Shown here piece after piece: positions 1-6,107 of a stretch of DNA of 64,000 nucleotides. The number at the start of each line of letters is the position of its first letter. Position 1 is the first letter of the stretch. The stretch covers positions 372,001-436,000 of the forward strand of contig NZ_CP011545.1 of assembly GCF_001021045.1 (NCBI RefSeq), in the 5' to 3' direction. The translations under genes and the position numbers were made by a program. Under the pieces are notes generated by a model. The model was given only the letters and a program-made list of their open reading frames with translations. It was not told the origin of the DNA and ran no database searches. The stretch is from Corynebacterium testudinoris. Lineage in GTDB: Bacteria; Actinomycetota; Actinomycetes; Mycobacteriales; Mycobacteriaceae.

Positions 1-1
1 G

Positions 2-163
2 GCATTGGAATTGCTGGAGCAGTCCACCGGACGCGCGCGAGCTCTAGCGGAAGTTCAGCGCTACCTCACGGAGGCCGAGACACAGATCGCCCGCCTACCC
101 GAGGGGCGTGCCACCGAAGCCCTCAAATTGCTCACCGCCTACACCATGCGACGAGTAGGATAG
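2..163 (+). CDS. Polyprenyl diphosphate synthase, C-terminal end (partial)
   Basis: Only the last 53 codons are in the window, ending at the TAG of 161-163. The encoded tail (ALELLEQSTGRARAL, then a helix with RLPEGRA and LLTAYTMRRVG) resembles the C-terminal helices of trans-isoprenyl diphosphate synthases, where the pattern LLxxSxAxxxAR..LPxGxAxxAL is common. Such enzymes make the long prenyl chain of menaquinone. In corynebacteria an octaprenyl/heptaprenyl synthase gene precedes tRNA-Tyr and secE, which fits this position. The catalytic DDxxD motifs lie upstream of the window, so the call rests on the tail and on synteny. Confidence 0.6.
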   Translation, partial: ALELLEQSTGRARALAEVQRYLTEAETQIARLPEGRATEALKLLTAYTMRRVG

Positions 164-192
164 CGCCCGGAATTGGTAGCTGAGCTGCCGAT

Positions 193-223
193 TTGCCTCG
201 GGAGTGGTGCGGCATAGTAGAGT
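193..223 (+). promoter_or_regulatory. Candidate promoter of tRNA-Tyr
   Basis: TTGCCT (193-198) is followed by TAGAGT (218-223) 19 bases later, or by TAGTAG (215-220) 16 bases later. Either places a start about 20 bases before the tRNA at 247. The matches are only moderate. Confidence 0.3.
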
Positions 224-246
224 ATTCAACGCACCTTCTGGTGCGC

Positions 247-331
247 GCCAGGTTGCCCGAGCGGCCAAAGGGAGCGGACTGTAAATCCGTCGGCATTGCC
301 TACAGAAGTTCGAATCTTCTACCTGGCACCA
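247..331 (+). tRNA. tRNA-Tyr (GTA)
   Basis: An 85-base tRNA with a long variable arm. The acceptor GCCAGGT (247-253) pairs with ACCTGGC (321-327), followed by A and an encoded CCA (329-331). The anticodon loop CTGTAAA puts GTA at 281-283, and GTTCGAATC forms the T loop. The long variable arm suits tyrosine. Confidence 0.95.
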
Positions 332-333
332 CA

Positions 334-375
334 AGAAAACCCATCATCCAGATAATTCTGGGCGGTGGGTTTTCT
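334..375 (+). terminator. Stem-loop after tRNA-Tyr
   Basis: AGAAAACCCA (334-343) is perfectly complementary to TGGGTTTTCT (366-375), with a 22-base loop. It starts three bases after the tRNA CCA. The right arm supplies the only T run, so termination is plausible but not certain. Confidence 0.5.
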
Positions 376-444
376 GCTGCGTGCCGGGTAGGTACCACAA
401 TGTGTCTGGCCCCGGCGTGCCGCACGGGTCATCTCTGTTGGATA

Positions 445-550
445 CCCACTGAGTCGATGAAAACCCGCACTTCCTAACAACTCGGGGGAGTTGGAGGGGC
501 GATTTACCCCGGAGTTGTTAGGAAGTGCTGGTTTTGGGTTTCTCGTCGCT
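445..550. repeat. Palindromic repeat family A, copy 1
   Basis: A 24-base arm at 460-483 is complementary, with one mismatch, to 512-535. The arms contain CCGCACTTCCTAACAACTC and its complement. The block starts with CCCACTGAGTCG (445-456). A second copy with the same start and the same AACCCGCACTT core lies at 24457-24525, after the rpoC terminator. No protein is supported in 332-600. Confidence 0.7.
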
Positions 551-600
551 GTGCGCAGGCGTGGTGACGAGGGAATCGGACACCTTTGCTACTTAACTCG

Positions 601-716
601 TGATCGCGACGCCCTGATCGCGACCGGAACGCCATTTCAGGGCAGTGGCGGCGCCAAAAGCCCAGGTCGCAATTGTGGGAGCGGCCAAAAGTCGCGAGGA
701 GGGCGTCGCGATCACA
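601..716. repeat. 116-base inverted-repeat element, family B, copy 1
   Basis: The ends are 16-base inverted repeats: GTGATCGCGACGCCCT (600-615) against AGGGCGTCGCGATCAC (700-715). The interior carries GACCGGAACGCCATTTC and AAAAGTCGCGAGGAGG. A copy of the same length lies at 11260-11375 and a short left-end match at 35106-35128. It has no coding capacity, like a MITE or REP element. It ends about 20 bases before the preferred start of the VOC gene. Confidence 0.75.
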
Positions 717-737
717 CAGCGCACGTATCGTGTGGAC

Positions 738-1148
738 ATGCCCGTCAACGTCAGCAGGATCGACCACCTCGTTCTCAATTGCGCCGATGTTGCCGTGACG
801 GCCGCTTGGTTCCAGAGGGCGCTGGGAATGCAGGTCCAGCAGTACGGCGAGGGGCGGACTGCTCTGGTGTTCGGCGGGCAAAAGATCAACCTGCGGACCA
901 CAGGGGCCACCAATTGGGGAACGGCGAAGGTGGACGCTCCTGGCACCCTCGATATCTGCTTTGTTACGGAGCTGACGGTGGAGGAGTCGCTGGCGGCGTG
1001 GGAGGCGGCCGGGATTGAGATCCACGAGGGTCCTATCCAGCGCTCTGGGGCACTGGGGCCGATCACGTCCTTGTATGCCCGTGATCCAGATGGCAACCTC
1101 ATCGAGGTGGCGCACTATGGCGCTGGGAGCACCGATGAAGTGCTTTAA
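738..1148 (+). CDS. VOC (glyoxalase/dioxygenase superfamily) protein
   Basis: A 136-residue protein, usual for a single vicinal-oxygen-chelate domain. It opens with RIDHLVLNCADVAVTAAWF, has LGMQVQQYGEGRTALVFGGQKINLR in the middle and closes with YARDPDGNLIEVAHYG. These are the two beta-alpha-beta-beta-beta modules, with metal-ligand candidates His in IDHLV and Glu in LIEV. The substrate is unknown; the family includes glyoxalases, dioxygenases and resistance proteins. ATG 738 is chosen because the domain starts at once. A longer frame from ATG 645 would take its first residues from the family B repeat. It stands alone between that repeat and tRNA-Thr. Confidence 0.8.
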   Translation: MPVNVSRIDHLVLNCADVAVTAAWFQRALGMQVQQYGEGRTALVFGGQKINLRTTGATNWGTAKVDAPGTLDICFVTELTVEESLAAWEAAGIEIHEGPIQRSGALGPITSLYARDPDGNLIEVAHYGAGSTDEVL

Positions 1149-1284
1149 AAGTACCCGACAATGAACTAGCAAAAACCGGCCTTAAGCTGGCGATTTGTGT
1201 AACTATTGTCGATCGGGTTAACCTTTGTGAGGCTTCAACGGAGCGGGGCAAGAGAAATCTGGCCCACAATTCCACAGAGGCTGT

Positions 1285-1357
1285 GCCCCCTTAGCTCAGT
1301 CGGCAGAGCGTTTCCATGGTAAGGAAAAGGTCGTCAGTTCGATTCTGACAGGGGGCT
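1285..1357 (+). tRNA. tRNA-Thr (GGT)
   Basis: A 73-base tRNA. GCCCCCT (1285-1291) pairs with AGGGGGC (1350-1356), discriminator T. The anticodon stem TTTCC/GGAAA encloses ATGGTAA, giving anticodon GGT. No CCA is encoded. It begins a Thr-Met-Trp cluster before secE. Confidence 0.95.
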
Positions 1358-1417
1358 CTGTTGTTTTTATCCCGCGGTTGTCCGCCTGTGGCACAGGGGT
1401 GGAAGCGACGGCCATCT

Positions 1418-1492
1418 GGCGGTGTAGCTCAGTGGTAGAGCAAGCGACTCATAATCGCTGTGTCGCGAGTTCAATTCTCGCCATCGCTACCA
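1418..1492 (+). tRNA. tRNA-Met (CAT)
   Basis: A 75-base tRNA with encoded CCA (1490-1492). GGCGGTG pairs with CATCGCT using two G-U pairs. The stem AGCGA/TCGCT encloses CTCATAA, giving anticodon CAT. The first acceptor pair is G-U rather than an open C-A mismatch. That feature and the tRNA context fit the elongator type better than the initiator. Confidence 0.92.
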
Positions 1493-1571
1493 GGGAGATC
1501 ACTCCCACGATCACGCCGGAATTTGCGTTCTGGTAAGGTCACAACCGTGCTGCTGACAAGGCAGCCGTCCA

Positions 1572-1644
<73 letters not shown>

Positions 1645-1655
1645 CACTTGGAAGG

Positions 1656-1690
1656 TGGGCCGGTTCTGAGGTTTTCTCAGAGCCGGCCCA
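1656..1690 (+). terminator. Stem-loop after tRNA-Trp
   Basis: TGGGCCGGTTCTGAG (1656-1670) pairs with CTCAGAGCCGGCCCA (1676-1690) through one G-U pair around a GTTTT loop. The stem is strong, but no clear T run follows. Confidence 0.55.
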
Positions 1691-1700
1691 TCTGCGTTAG

Positions 1701-1728
1701 TTCTTAATTTCGGGGTCTCTGGTAGGCT
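1701..1728 (+). promoter_or_regulatory. Candidate secE promoter
   Basis: TTCTTA (1701-1706) and TAGGCT (1723-1728) are separated by 16 bases. TAGGCT is a plausible corynebacterial -10 box. The expected start near 1735 gives a short leader to the GTG at 1782. Confidence 0.35.
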
Positions 1729-1781
1729 CTGGAAGGTCTTAATCACCAGAAACACCAGTGAAGTATTTTTCGAGGAGAGCT

Positions 1782-2120
1782 GTGGCTGAAGAACTGTCGA
1801 ACCCGACCGGCGCTGGGGCAGCCCGCCCGACGGGCAAGCGTCAGCTGACCGGCAGCGGTGCTGGGACGACGACTACTTCTTCTTTCGAGGCGAAGAATGT
1901 TGCCAAGCCGGCGACGGATGATAGCGGCAAGCCGGGTGGCGGCGTTGCGGCGTTCCTTCCGGAGGTTGTCTCTGAGGTGCGCAAGGTCATTTGGCCGACG
2001 GCTCGCCAGATGGTGACGTACACCCTCGTGGTGTTTGCTTTCCTCATTGTGGTGACGGCGCTGGTGTCGAGCGTGGACTTCCTGGCCGGGGCCGGAGTTG
2101 AGAAGATTCTCTCCCCTTAG
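1782..2120 (+). CDS. secE: Preprotein translocase subunit SecE
   Basis: A 112-residue membrane protein of the SecYEG channel. The first 60 or so residues are a Gly/Ala/Thr-rich cytoplasmic extension, usual in corynebacteria. The conserved part is FLPEVVSEVRKVIWPTARQM, followed by one membrane helix (TYTLVVFAFLIVVTALVSSV). The start is GTG 1782, because AGGAGAG lies just before it. A frame from 1758 would add eight residues without a good ribosome site. nusG follows, the standard secE-nusG pairing. Confidence 0.93.
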   Translation: MAEELSNPTGAGAARPTGKRQLTGSGAGTTTTSSFEAKNVAKPATDDSGKPGGGVAAFLPEVVSEVRKVIWPTARQMVTYTLVVFAFLIVVTALVSSVDFLAGAGVEKILSP

Positions 2121-2229
2121 GTACAGTCACTTCTATCAAGCTTTTCTTCCCGCCGGACCCGCCAGGGTAAGGCGGGATTATTCGTTAGGATGGCCGCAAG
2201 TGGATCATCCTCAACCTGGGAGTATAAGA

Positions 2230-3039
2230 ATGAGCGACGAGAACAACACTGAGGCTCTGGAGCCGACGGATTTCACTGAGTCGACCGCTGAGGTCGAGCA
2301 GTCGGAGGCTGAGCAGGCGGCTGCGCAGCAGGAGGAGGAAACTCTTGCTGCGGCGGCGGCTGCGTTGGGTGATACCGATGAGGAGGACGCGGAGGCTGCG
2401 TACAAGACGCGTCTGCGTGAGTACACGCGTGAGCTGAAGAAGCAGCCGGGTCAGTGGTACATCATTCAGTGCTACTCGGGGTATGAGAACAAGGTGAAGA
2501 CGAACCTTGATATGCGCGCTCAGACCCTGGAGGTCGAGGAGTTCATCTACGACGTTGTTGTTCCGATCGAGCAGGTCGTGGAGATCAAGGATGGCAAGCG
2601 TAAGACGGTGAAGCGCAAGCTGTTGCCGGGTTACGTGCTGGTCCGCATGGAGCTCAATGACGCCGCATGGTCGGTGGTTCGCGATACCCCGGGTGTGACC
2701 AGCTTCGTGGGCAACGAGGGGAACGCGACTCCGGTGAAGCACCGGGACGTCGCAAAGTTCTTGATGCCGAAGGAGCCGACCCTGGAGGGTGAGGTGGCCA
2801 CCGCCAACGCTGATGGCGAGATGGTCATCGCGATGCCGGAGGAGCAGGCGAAGCCGGCGCACTCCATTGACTTCGAGGTGGGCGAGGCCGTCACGATTCT
2901 TACTGGCGCGTTGGCCTCGGTGTCCGCGACGATTTCTGAGATCGATCATTCGACCGGCAAGATCCAGGCTCTGGTGTCGATCTTTGGCCGTGAGACCCCG
3001 GTGGAGTTGACCGCCGATCAGATTGAGAAGGTCAACTGA
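2230..3039 (+). CDS. nusG: Transcription elongation/antitermination factor NusG
   Basis: A 269-residue protein that binds RNA polymerase and links it to Rho or to the ribosome. Residues 1-75 or so are an acidic Glu/Ala-rich extension typical of actinobacterial NusG. The NGN domain begins at QWYIIQCYSGYENKVKTNL and includes RKLLPGYVLVRMEL and TPGVTSFVG. The KOW domain is at the end, with FEVGEAVTILTGALASVSATI. Start ATG 2230 gives MSDENNTEALE; the upstream extension of the frame lies in the secE-nusG spacer. The spacer holds a TAGGAT box at 2187-2192, so nusG may have an extra promoter. Confidence 0.96.
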   Translation: MSDENNTEALEPTDFTESTAEVEQSEAEQAAAQQEEETLAAAAAALGDTDEEDAEAAYKTRLREYTRELKKQPGQWYIIQCYSGYENKVKTNLDMRAQTLEVEEFIYDVVVPIEQVVEIKDGKRKTVKRKLLPGYVLVRMELNDAAWSVVRDTPGVTSFVGNEGNATPVKHRDVAKFLMPKEPTLEGEVATANADGEMVIAMPEEQAKPAHSIDFEVGEAVTILTGALASVSATISEIDHSTGKIQALVSIFGRETPVELTADQIEKVN

Positions 3040-3046
3040 CCTGGAT

Positions 3047-3076
3047 TTGAGTTGCTGACCTCGGGTGCCGTATGAT
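3047..3076 (+). promoter_or_regulatory. Promoter of rplK-rplA
   Basis: TTGAGT (3047-3052) and TATGAT (3071-3076) are separated by 18 bases, a good housekeeping promoter. Transcription from about 3083 leaves a leader of some 160 bases before rplK. L1 autoregulates such operons by binding a leader that resembles its rRNA site; I could not fix that site by eye. Confidence 0.6.
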
Positions 3077-3246
3077 TGGCGTCCGCGTGTGCCGCACGAT
3101 TGTCGCACGCCCATTAACTCATAATCCCCGGTGGCCGAGATACGCGAAGACCCAGTGCGTTAGAAGCTGGTAGCGGGGCTCGGCATCCGGACGGGAACTG
3201 TCATCATCGTGGCGGTTGTCCCGGTAACACGGAAGAAGGTAATTCG

Positions 3247-3681
3247 ATGGCTCCCAAGAAGAAGAAGGTCACTGGCCTGATCAAGCTGCAGATCGATGCA
3301 GGTGCTGCTAACCCGGCTCCTCCGGTCGGCCCGGCCCTTGGTGCTCATGGTGTCAACATCATGGAGTTCTGCAAGGCGTACAACGCTGCGACTGAGTCCC
3401 AGCGTGGCAACGTTGTCCCCGTCGAGATCACTGTCTACGAGGATCGCAGCTTCGATTTCAAGCTGAAGACCCCGCCTGCTGCCAAGCTGCTGCTCAAGGC
3501 TGCTGGCCTGCAGAAGGGCTCCGGCGTTCCGCACACCCAGAAGGTGGGCAAGGTCACCATGGCTCAGGTCAAGGAGATCGCGGAGACCAAGAAGGAAGAC
3601 CTCAACGCTCGTGACATCGAGGCTGCTGCCAAGATCGTCGCTGGTACCGCCCGTTCCATGGGCATCGAGGTCGAGGGTTAG
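3247..3681 (+). CDS. rplK: 50S ribosomal protein L11
   Basis: A 144-residue protein of the GTPase-associated centre, binding 23S rRNA and the target of thiopeptides. It starts [19 protein letters not shown], has the conserved [21 protein letters not shown] loop and ends with the RNA-binding domain ([25 protein letters not shown]). The length equals the family norm. GAAGAAGG lies before ATG 3247. rplA follows 77 bases later. Confidence 0.97.
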   Translation: MAPKKKKVTGLIKLQIDAGAANPAPPVGPALGAHGVNIMEFCKAYNAATESQRGNVVPVEITVYEDRSFDFKLKTPPAAKLLLKAAGLQKGSGVPHTQKVGKVTMAQVKEIAETKKEDLNARDIEAAAKIVAGTARSMGIEVEG

Positions 3682-3758
3682 TCCCTCACTCAATACACGT
3701 GGCAGGGCCAGCTCCGGCCCGTTGACCACCCAACTCCTTAAAGAACAGGAATTGCACA

Positions 3759-4469
3759 ATGAGCAAGAAGTCTAAGGCGTACAAGGCAGCCGCTGAGCTG
3801 GTCGACAAGGGTCGTCTCTACGCTCCGATCGACGCCACCACGCTGGTCAAGGAGACCTCCTCCAAGAACTACGATGCTTCGGTTGAGGTTGCTATCCGCC
3901 TCGGCGTTGATCCCCGCAAGGCTGATCAGCTGGTTCGTGGCACCGTCTCTCTGCCGCACGGCACGGGTAAGACTGTCCGCGTTGCCGTTTTCGCTGCTGG
4001 CGAGAAGGCTACTGAGGCTGAGGCTGCTGGCGCTGACGTTGTTGGCACCGATGAGCTGATCGAGCAGATCAACGACGGCAACATCAACTTCGATGTCGCT
4101 ATCGCCACCCCGGATCAGATGGCCAAGGTTGGCCGCGTGGCTCGCGTCCTCGGCCCTCGTGGTCTCATGCCGAACCCGAAGACCGGTACCGTCACCAACG
4201 ATGTTGCTAAGGCAATCTCTGAGGTCAAGGGCGGCAAGATCTCCTTCCGCGTGGATAAGGCTGCTAACTTGCACGCCGCCATCGGTAAGGCTTCCTTCGA
4301 TGAGAAGGCTCTGGCTGAGAACTACGGCGCCCTCATCGAGGAGCTGCAGCGCATCAAGCCGTCCTCCGCGAAGGGTATCTACATGAAGAAGATCACCCTG
4401 TCTTCCACCTCCGGCCCGGGCATCCCGGTTGATCCGTCGGTGCAGAAGAACTGGACCGGCGAGGCCTAA
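3759..4469 (+). CDS. rplA: 50S ribosomal protein L1
   Basis: A 236-residue protein of the L1 stalk and translational repressor of the rplK-rplA mRNA. Diagnostic blocks are [62 protein letters not shown] and [19 protein letters not shown]. The length is normal. A perfect terminator follows, so the unit ends here. Confidence 0.97.
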   Translation: MSKKSKAYKAAAELVDKGRLYAPIDATTLVKETSSKNYDASVEVAIRLGVDPRKADQLVRGTVSLPHGTGKTVRVAVFAAGEKATEAEAAGADVVGTDELIEQINDGNINFDVAIATPDQMAKVGRVARVLGPRGLMPNPKTGTVTNDVAKAISEVKGGKISFRVDKAANLHAAIGKASFDEKALAENYGALIEELQRIKPSSAKGIYMKKITLSSTSGPGIPVDPSVQKNWTGEA

Positions 4470-4490
4470 TCGCCTGCTGCTTTTCGACGA

Positions 4491-4535
4491 CCCCGTGGGT
4501 ACCGCTGTGCGGTACCCACGGGGTTTTCTTTTTGC
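4491..4535 (+). terminator. rplA terminator
   Basis: CCCCGTGGGTACCGC (4491-4505) pairs perfectly with GCGGTACCCACGGGG (4509-4523) around a three-base loop. TTTTCTTTTT follows: a textbook intrinsic terminator. Confidence 0.93.
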
Positions 4536-4544
4536 TTGTGAGCC

Positions 4545-4572
4545 TTGACAGGCTCTCGTTGGCTACTTTAAG
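4545..4572 (+). promoter_or_regulatory. Candidate rtcB promoter
   Basis: A consensus TTGACA (4545-4550) precedes TTTAAG (4567-4572) by 16 bases. Start near 4579 would give a 260-base leader before rtcB that contains the short ORF and hairpins listed next. Confidence 0.5.
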
Positions 4573-4625
4573 GTCTTTTCTCAGGCCCGAACAACAACGA
4601 CCAAGAAACCGAAGGAGGAGCCACC

Positions 4626-4688
4626 GTGTCATATGACCGCATGATTTTTTTGCAGTCTCAACAGGCGAGCCCTCCTATCGGTGATTGA
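4626..4688 (+). CDS. Putative leader peptide upstream of rtcB
   Basis: A 20-codon frame opens with GTG 4626 behind a very strong ribosome site, GAAGGAGGAG (4611-4620), at suitable distance. It encodes VSYDRMIFLQ and so on, ending SPPIGD, and stops at TGA 4686-4688. Its last codons (4671-4681) form the 5-prime arm of the antiterminator stem described below. This is the layout of a transcription-attenuation leader. No homologue is recognised; the call rests on the ribosome site and its position relative to the RNA structures. Confidence 0.5.
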   Translation: MSYDRMIFLQSQQASPPIGD

Positions 4689-4781
4689 GTTCTCCGCGGC
4701 TTCTATTAGCCCCCGATAGCGAGGATGTTCGCCGGCCCTGACCATGCAGGGCGGACACTCGTATCGCGGTGGCCTTTTTTT
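4671..4781 (+). promoter_or_regulatory. Attenuator-like RNA: alternative antiterminator and terminator
   Basis: CCTCCTATCGG (4671-4681) pairs with CCGATAG-C-GAGG (4713-4724), 11 pairs with one bulged C. The same 3-prime arm (4709-4723) can instead pair with 4758-4773, closing a long stem with an inner GCCCTG/CAGGGC helix. Seven T residues (4775-4781) follow, making an intrinsic terminator. The two folds exclude each other. The short ORF overlaps the first arm, so translation should control the choice. Confidence 0.6.
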
Positions 4782-4838
4782 ATGGCTCTCGCCTTGTCCG
4801 CTCTGTCCCATTTTTCAGACATGACAAGGAGGAGCACT

Positions 4839-6053
4839 ATGTCTCCCCGAAGGCGCTCCAAGGCGCCGACCCTGCGCAATCTGCACACCCGTCGTCCGAA
4901 GGTTGAGATCTTCGCGACGGTGATCGAGCAGGGCACCATTGACCAGGCCAAGGCCCTGGCTTCTCTTCCCTTCGTGTACCCGCACGTTGCTCTCATGCCC
5001 GACGCGCACGTCGGCATGGGCTCCGCGGTGGGCACCGTGTTCGGCACGATCGACGCCGTCATCCCGGCGGCGGTCGGCGTGGACATCGGCTGCGGAATGA
5101 TCGGCGTCCGCACGACGTTCACGGCCGCCGACCTGGAGGGACGTGACCTCACCCAACTGCGCGACGCCATCGAGGCCTCCATCCCGCTGTCCCCGGGCAA
5201 CTACAACGATTGGGCCCTGGCGGGCACGACCGCTGACGTGCGTACCCGGGAGCTGTCCACCTTGGCGGAGGCGACGGGCGTCGACCTGTCGCACTCCCCG
5301 AAGTGGCGCCAGCAGCTCGGATCTTTGGGCGGCGGCAACCACTTCATCGAGCTCTGCCTCGACGAGGAGGACACCGTGTGGATGTTCCTGCATTCCGGCT
5401 CCCGCGGCGTGGGCAACAAGATCGCTCAGCAGCACATCCGGGCCGCTCAGGAGCATTGCGCCAAGCACTGGATCCGCCTGCCGAACGCGGACCTGGCCTA
5501 CCTCGTAGCCGGCACTCCCGAGTTCGATTCCTACCTGGCGGACCTGGCGTGGGCGCAGCGCTTCGCCTGGCTCAACCGGGAGGAAATGATGGATCGCTTC
5601 CGCGCGGCGCTGGCCGATTTCCTCGGCGCGGAGGTCGTGGAGCAGGAACGCATCAACTGCCACCACAACTACACCGTCAAAGAGGACCACTATGGCCGCA
5701 ACGTGTGGGTCACGCGCAAGGGTGCGGTCCGGGCCGCGGAAGGTGACTCTGCGTTGATCCCCGGATCGATGGGCACCGCCTCCTACGTCGTCGACGGTCG
5801 CGGCTACCCGCCTTCCTTGGCGAGCGCGCCGCACGGGGCGGGGCGTCGGTTGTCCCGGACGCAGGCGCGGGCTGCGTACACCGCCGAGGACTTGGCGGAG
5901 CGGATGACGGGTATCGTCTACCGCCCGGGTAATGCCTGGGTGGATGAGATCCCCGATGCCTACAAGGACATCGACCAGGTCATGGTGGATGCCGAGCCCC
6001 TGGTGAAGGTGCGGCACCGGCTGCGCCAGGTGCTCAACGTCAAGGGGACGTAA
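4839..6053 (+). CDS. rtcB: RNA-splicing ligase RtcB
   Basis: A 404-residue enzyme that joins RNA 2',3'-cyclic phosphate or 3'-phosphate ends to 5'-OH ends with GTP and Mn2+. It repairs RNA cut by ribotoxins. Conserved motifs are ALMPDAHVGMGSAVGTVF, VGVDIGCGMIGVRT (metal-binding Asp and Cys), LGGGNHFIELC, LHSGSRGVGN, INCHHNYTV, IPGSMGTASYV and SAPHGAGRRLSR, whose His is the guanylylated residue. Start ATG 4839 follows AAGGAGGAG; frames from 4725 or 4821 are less likely. It is a single-gene unit behind the attenuator-like leader, and it converges with the PTS gene. Confidence 0.95.
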   Translation: MSPRRRSKAPTLRNLHTRRPKVEIFATVIEQGTIDQAKALASLPFVYPHVALMPDAHVGMGSAVGTVFGTIDAVIPAAVGVDIGCGMIGVRTTFTAADLEGRDLTQLRDAIEASIPLSPGNYNDWALAGTTADVRTRELSTLAEATGVDLSHSPKWRQQLGSLGGGNHFIELCLDEEDTVWMFLHSGSRGVGNKIAQQHIRAAQEHCAKHWIRLPNADLAYLVAGTPEFDSYLADLAWAQRFAWLNREEMMDRFRAALADFLGAEVVEQERINCHHNYTVKEDHYGRNVWVTRKGAVRAAEGDSALIPGSMGTASYVVDGRGYPPSLASAPHGAGRRLSRTQARAAYTAEDLAERMTGIVYRPGNAWVDEIPDAYKDIDQVMVDAEPLVKVRHRLRQVLNVKGT

Positions 6054-6066
6054 AAAGAATCGCCGA

Positions 6067-6092
6067 AGGGCCGGCTCCGCGGAGCCGGCCCT
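6067..6092. terminator. Bidirectional terminator between rtcB and the PTS gene
   Basis: AGGGCCGGCTCC (6067-6078) and GGAGCCGGCCCT (6081-6092) form a perfect palindrome between two convergent genes. A-rich sequence (AAAAAGAAT) lies on the rtcB side and would be a T run for the minus strand. Confidence 0.75.
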
Positions 6093-6107
6093 GGAGGCAG
6101 ATTACTG

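Noticed and set aside
491..1018. Plus-strand frame of 175 codons over the repeats and the VOC gene
   Set aside because: It covers both repeat families and is out of frame with the VOC domain, which is clearly coding.
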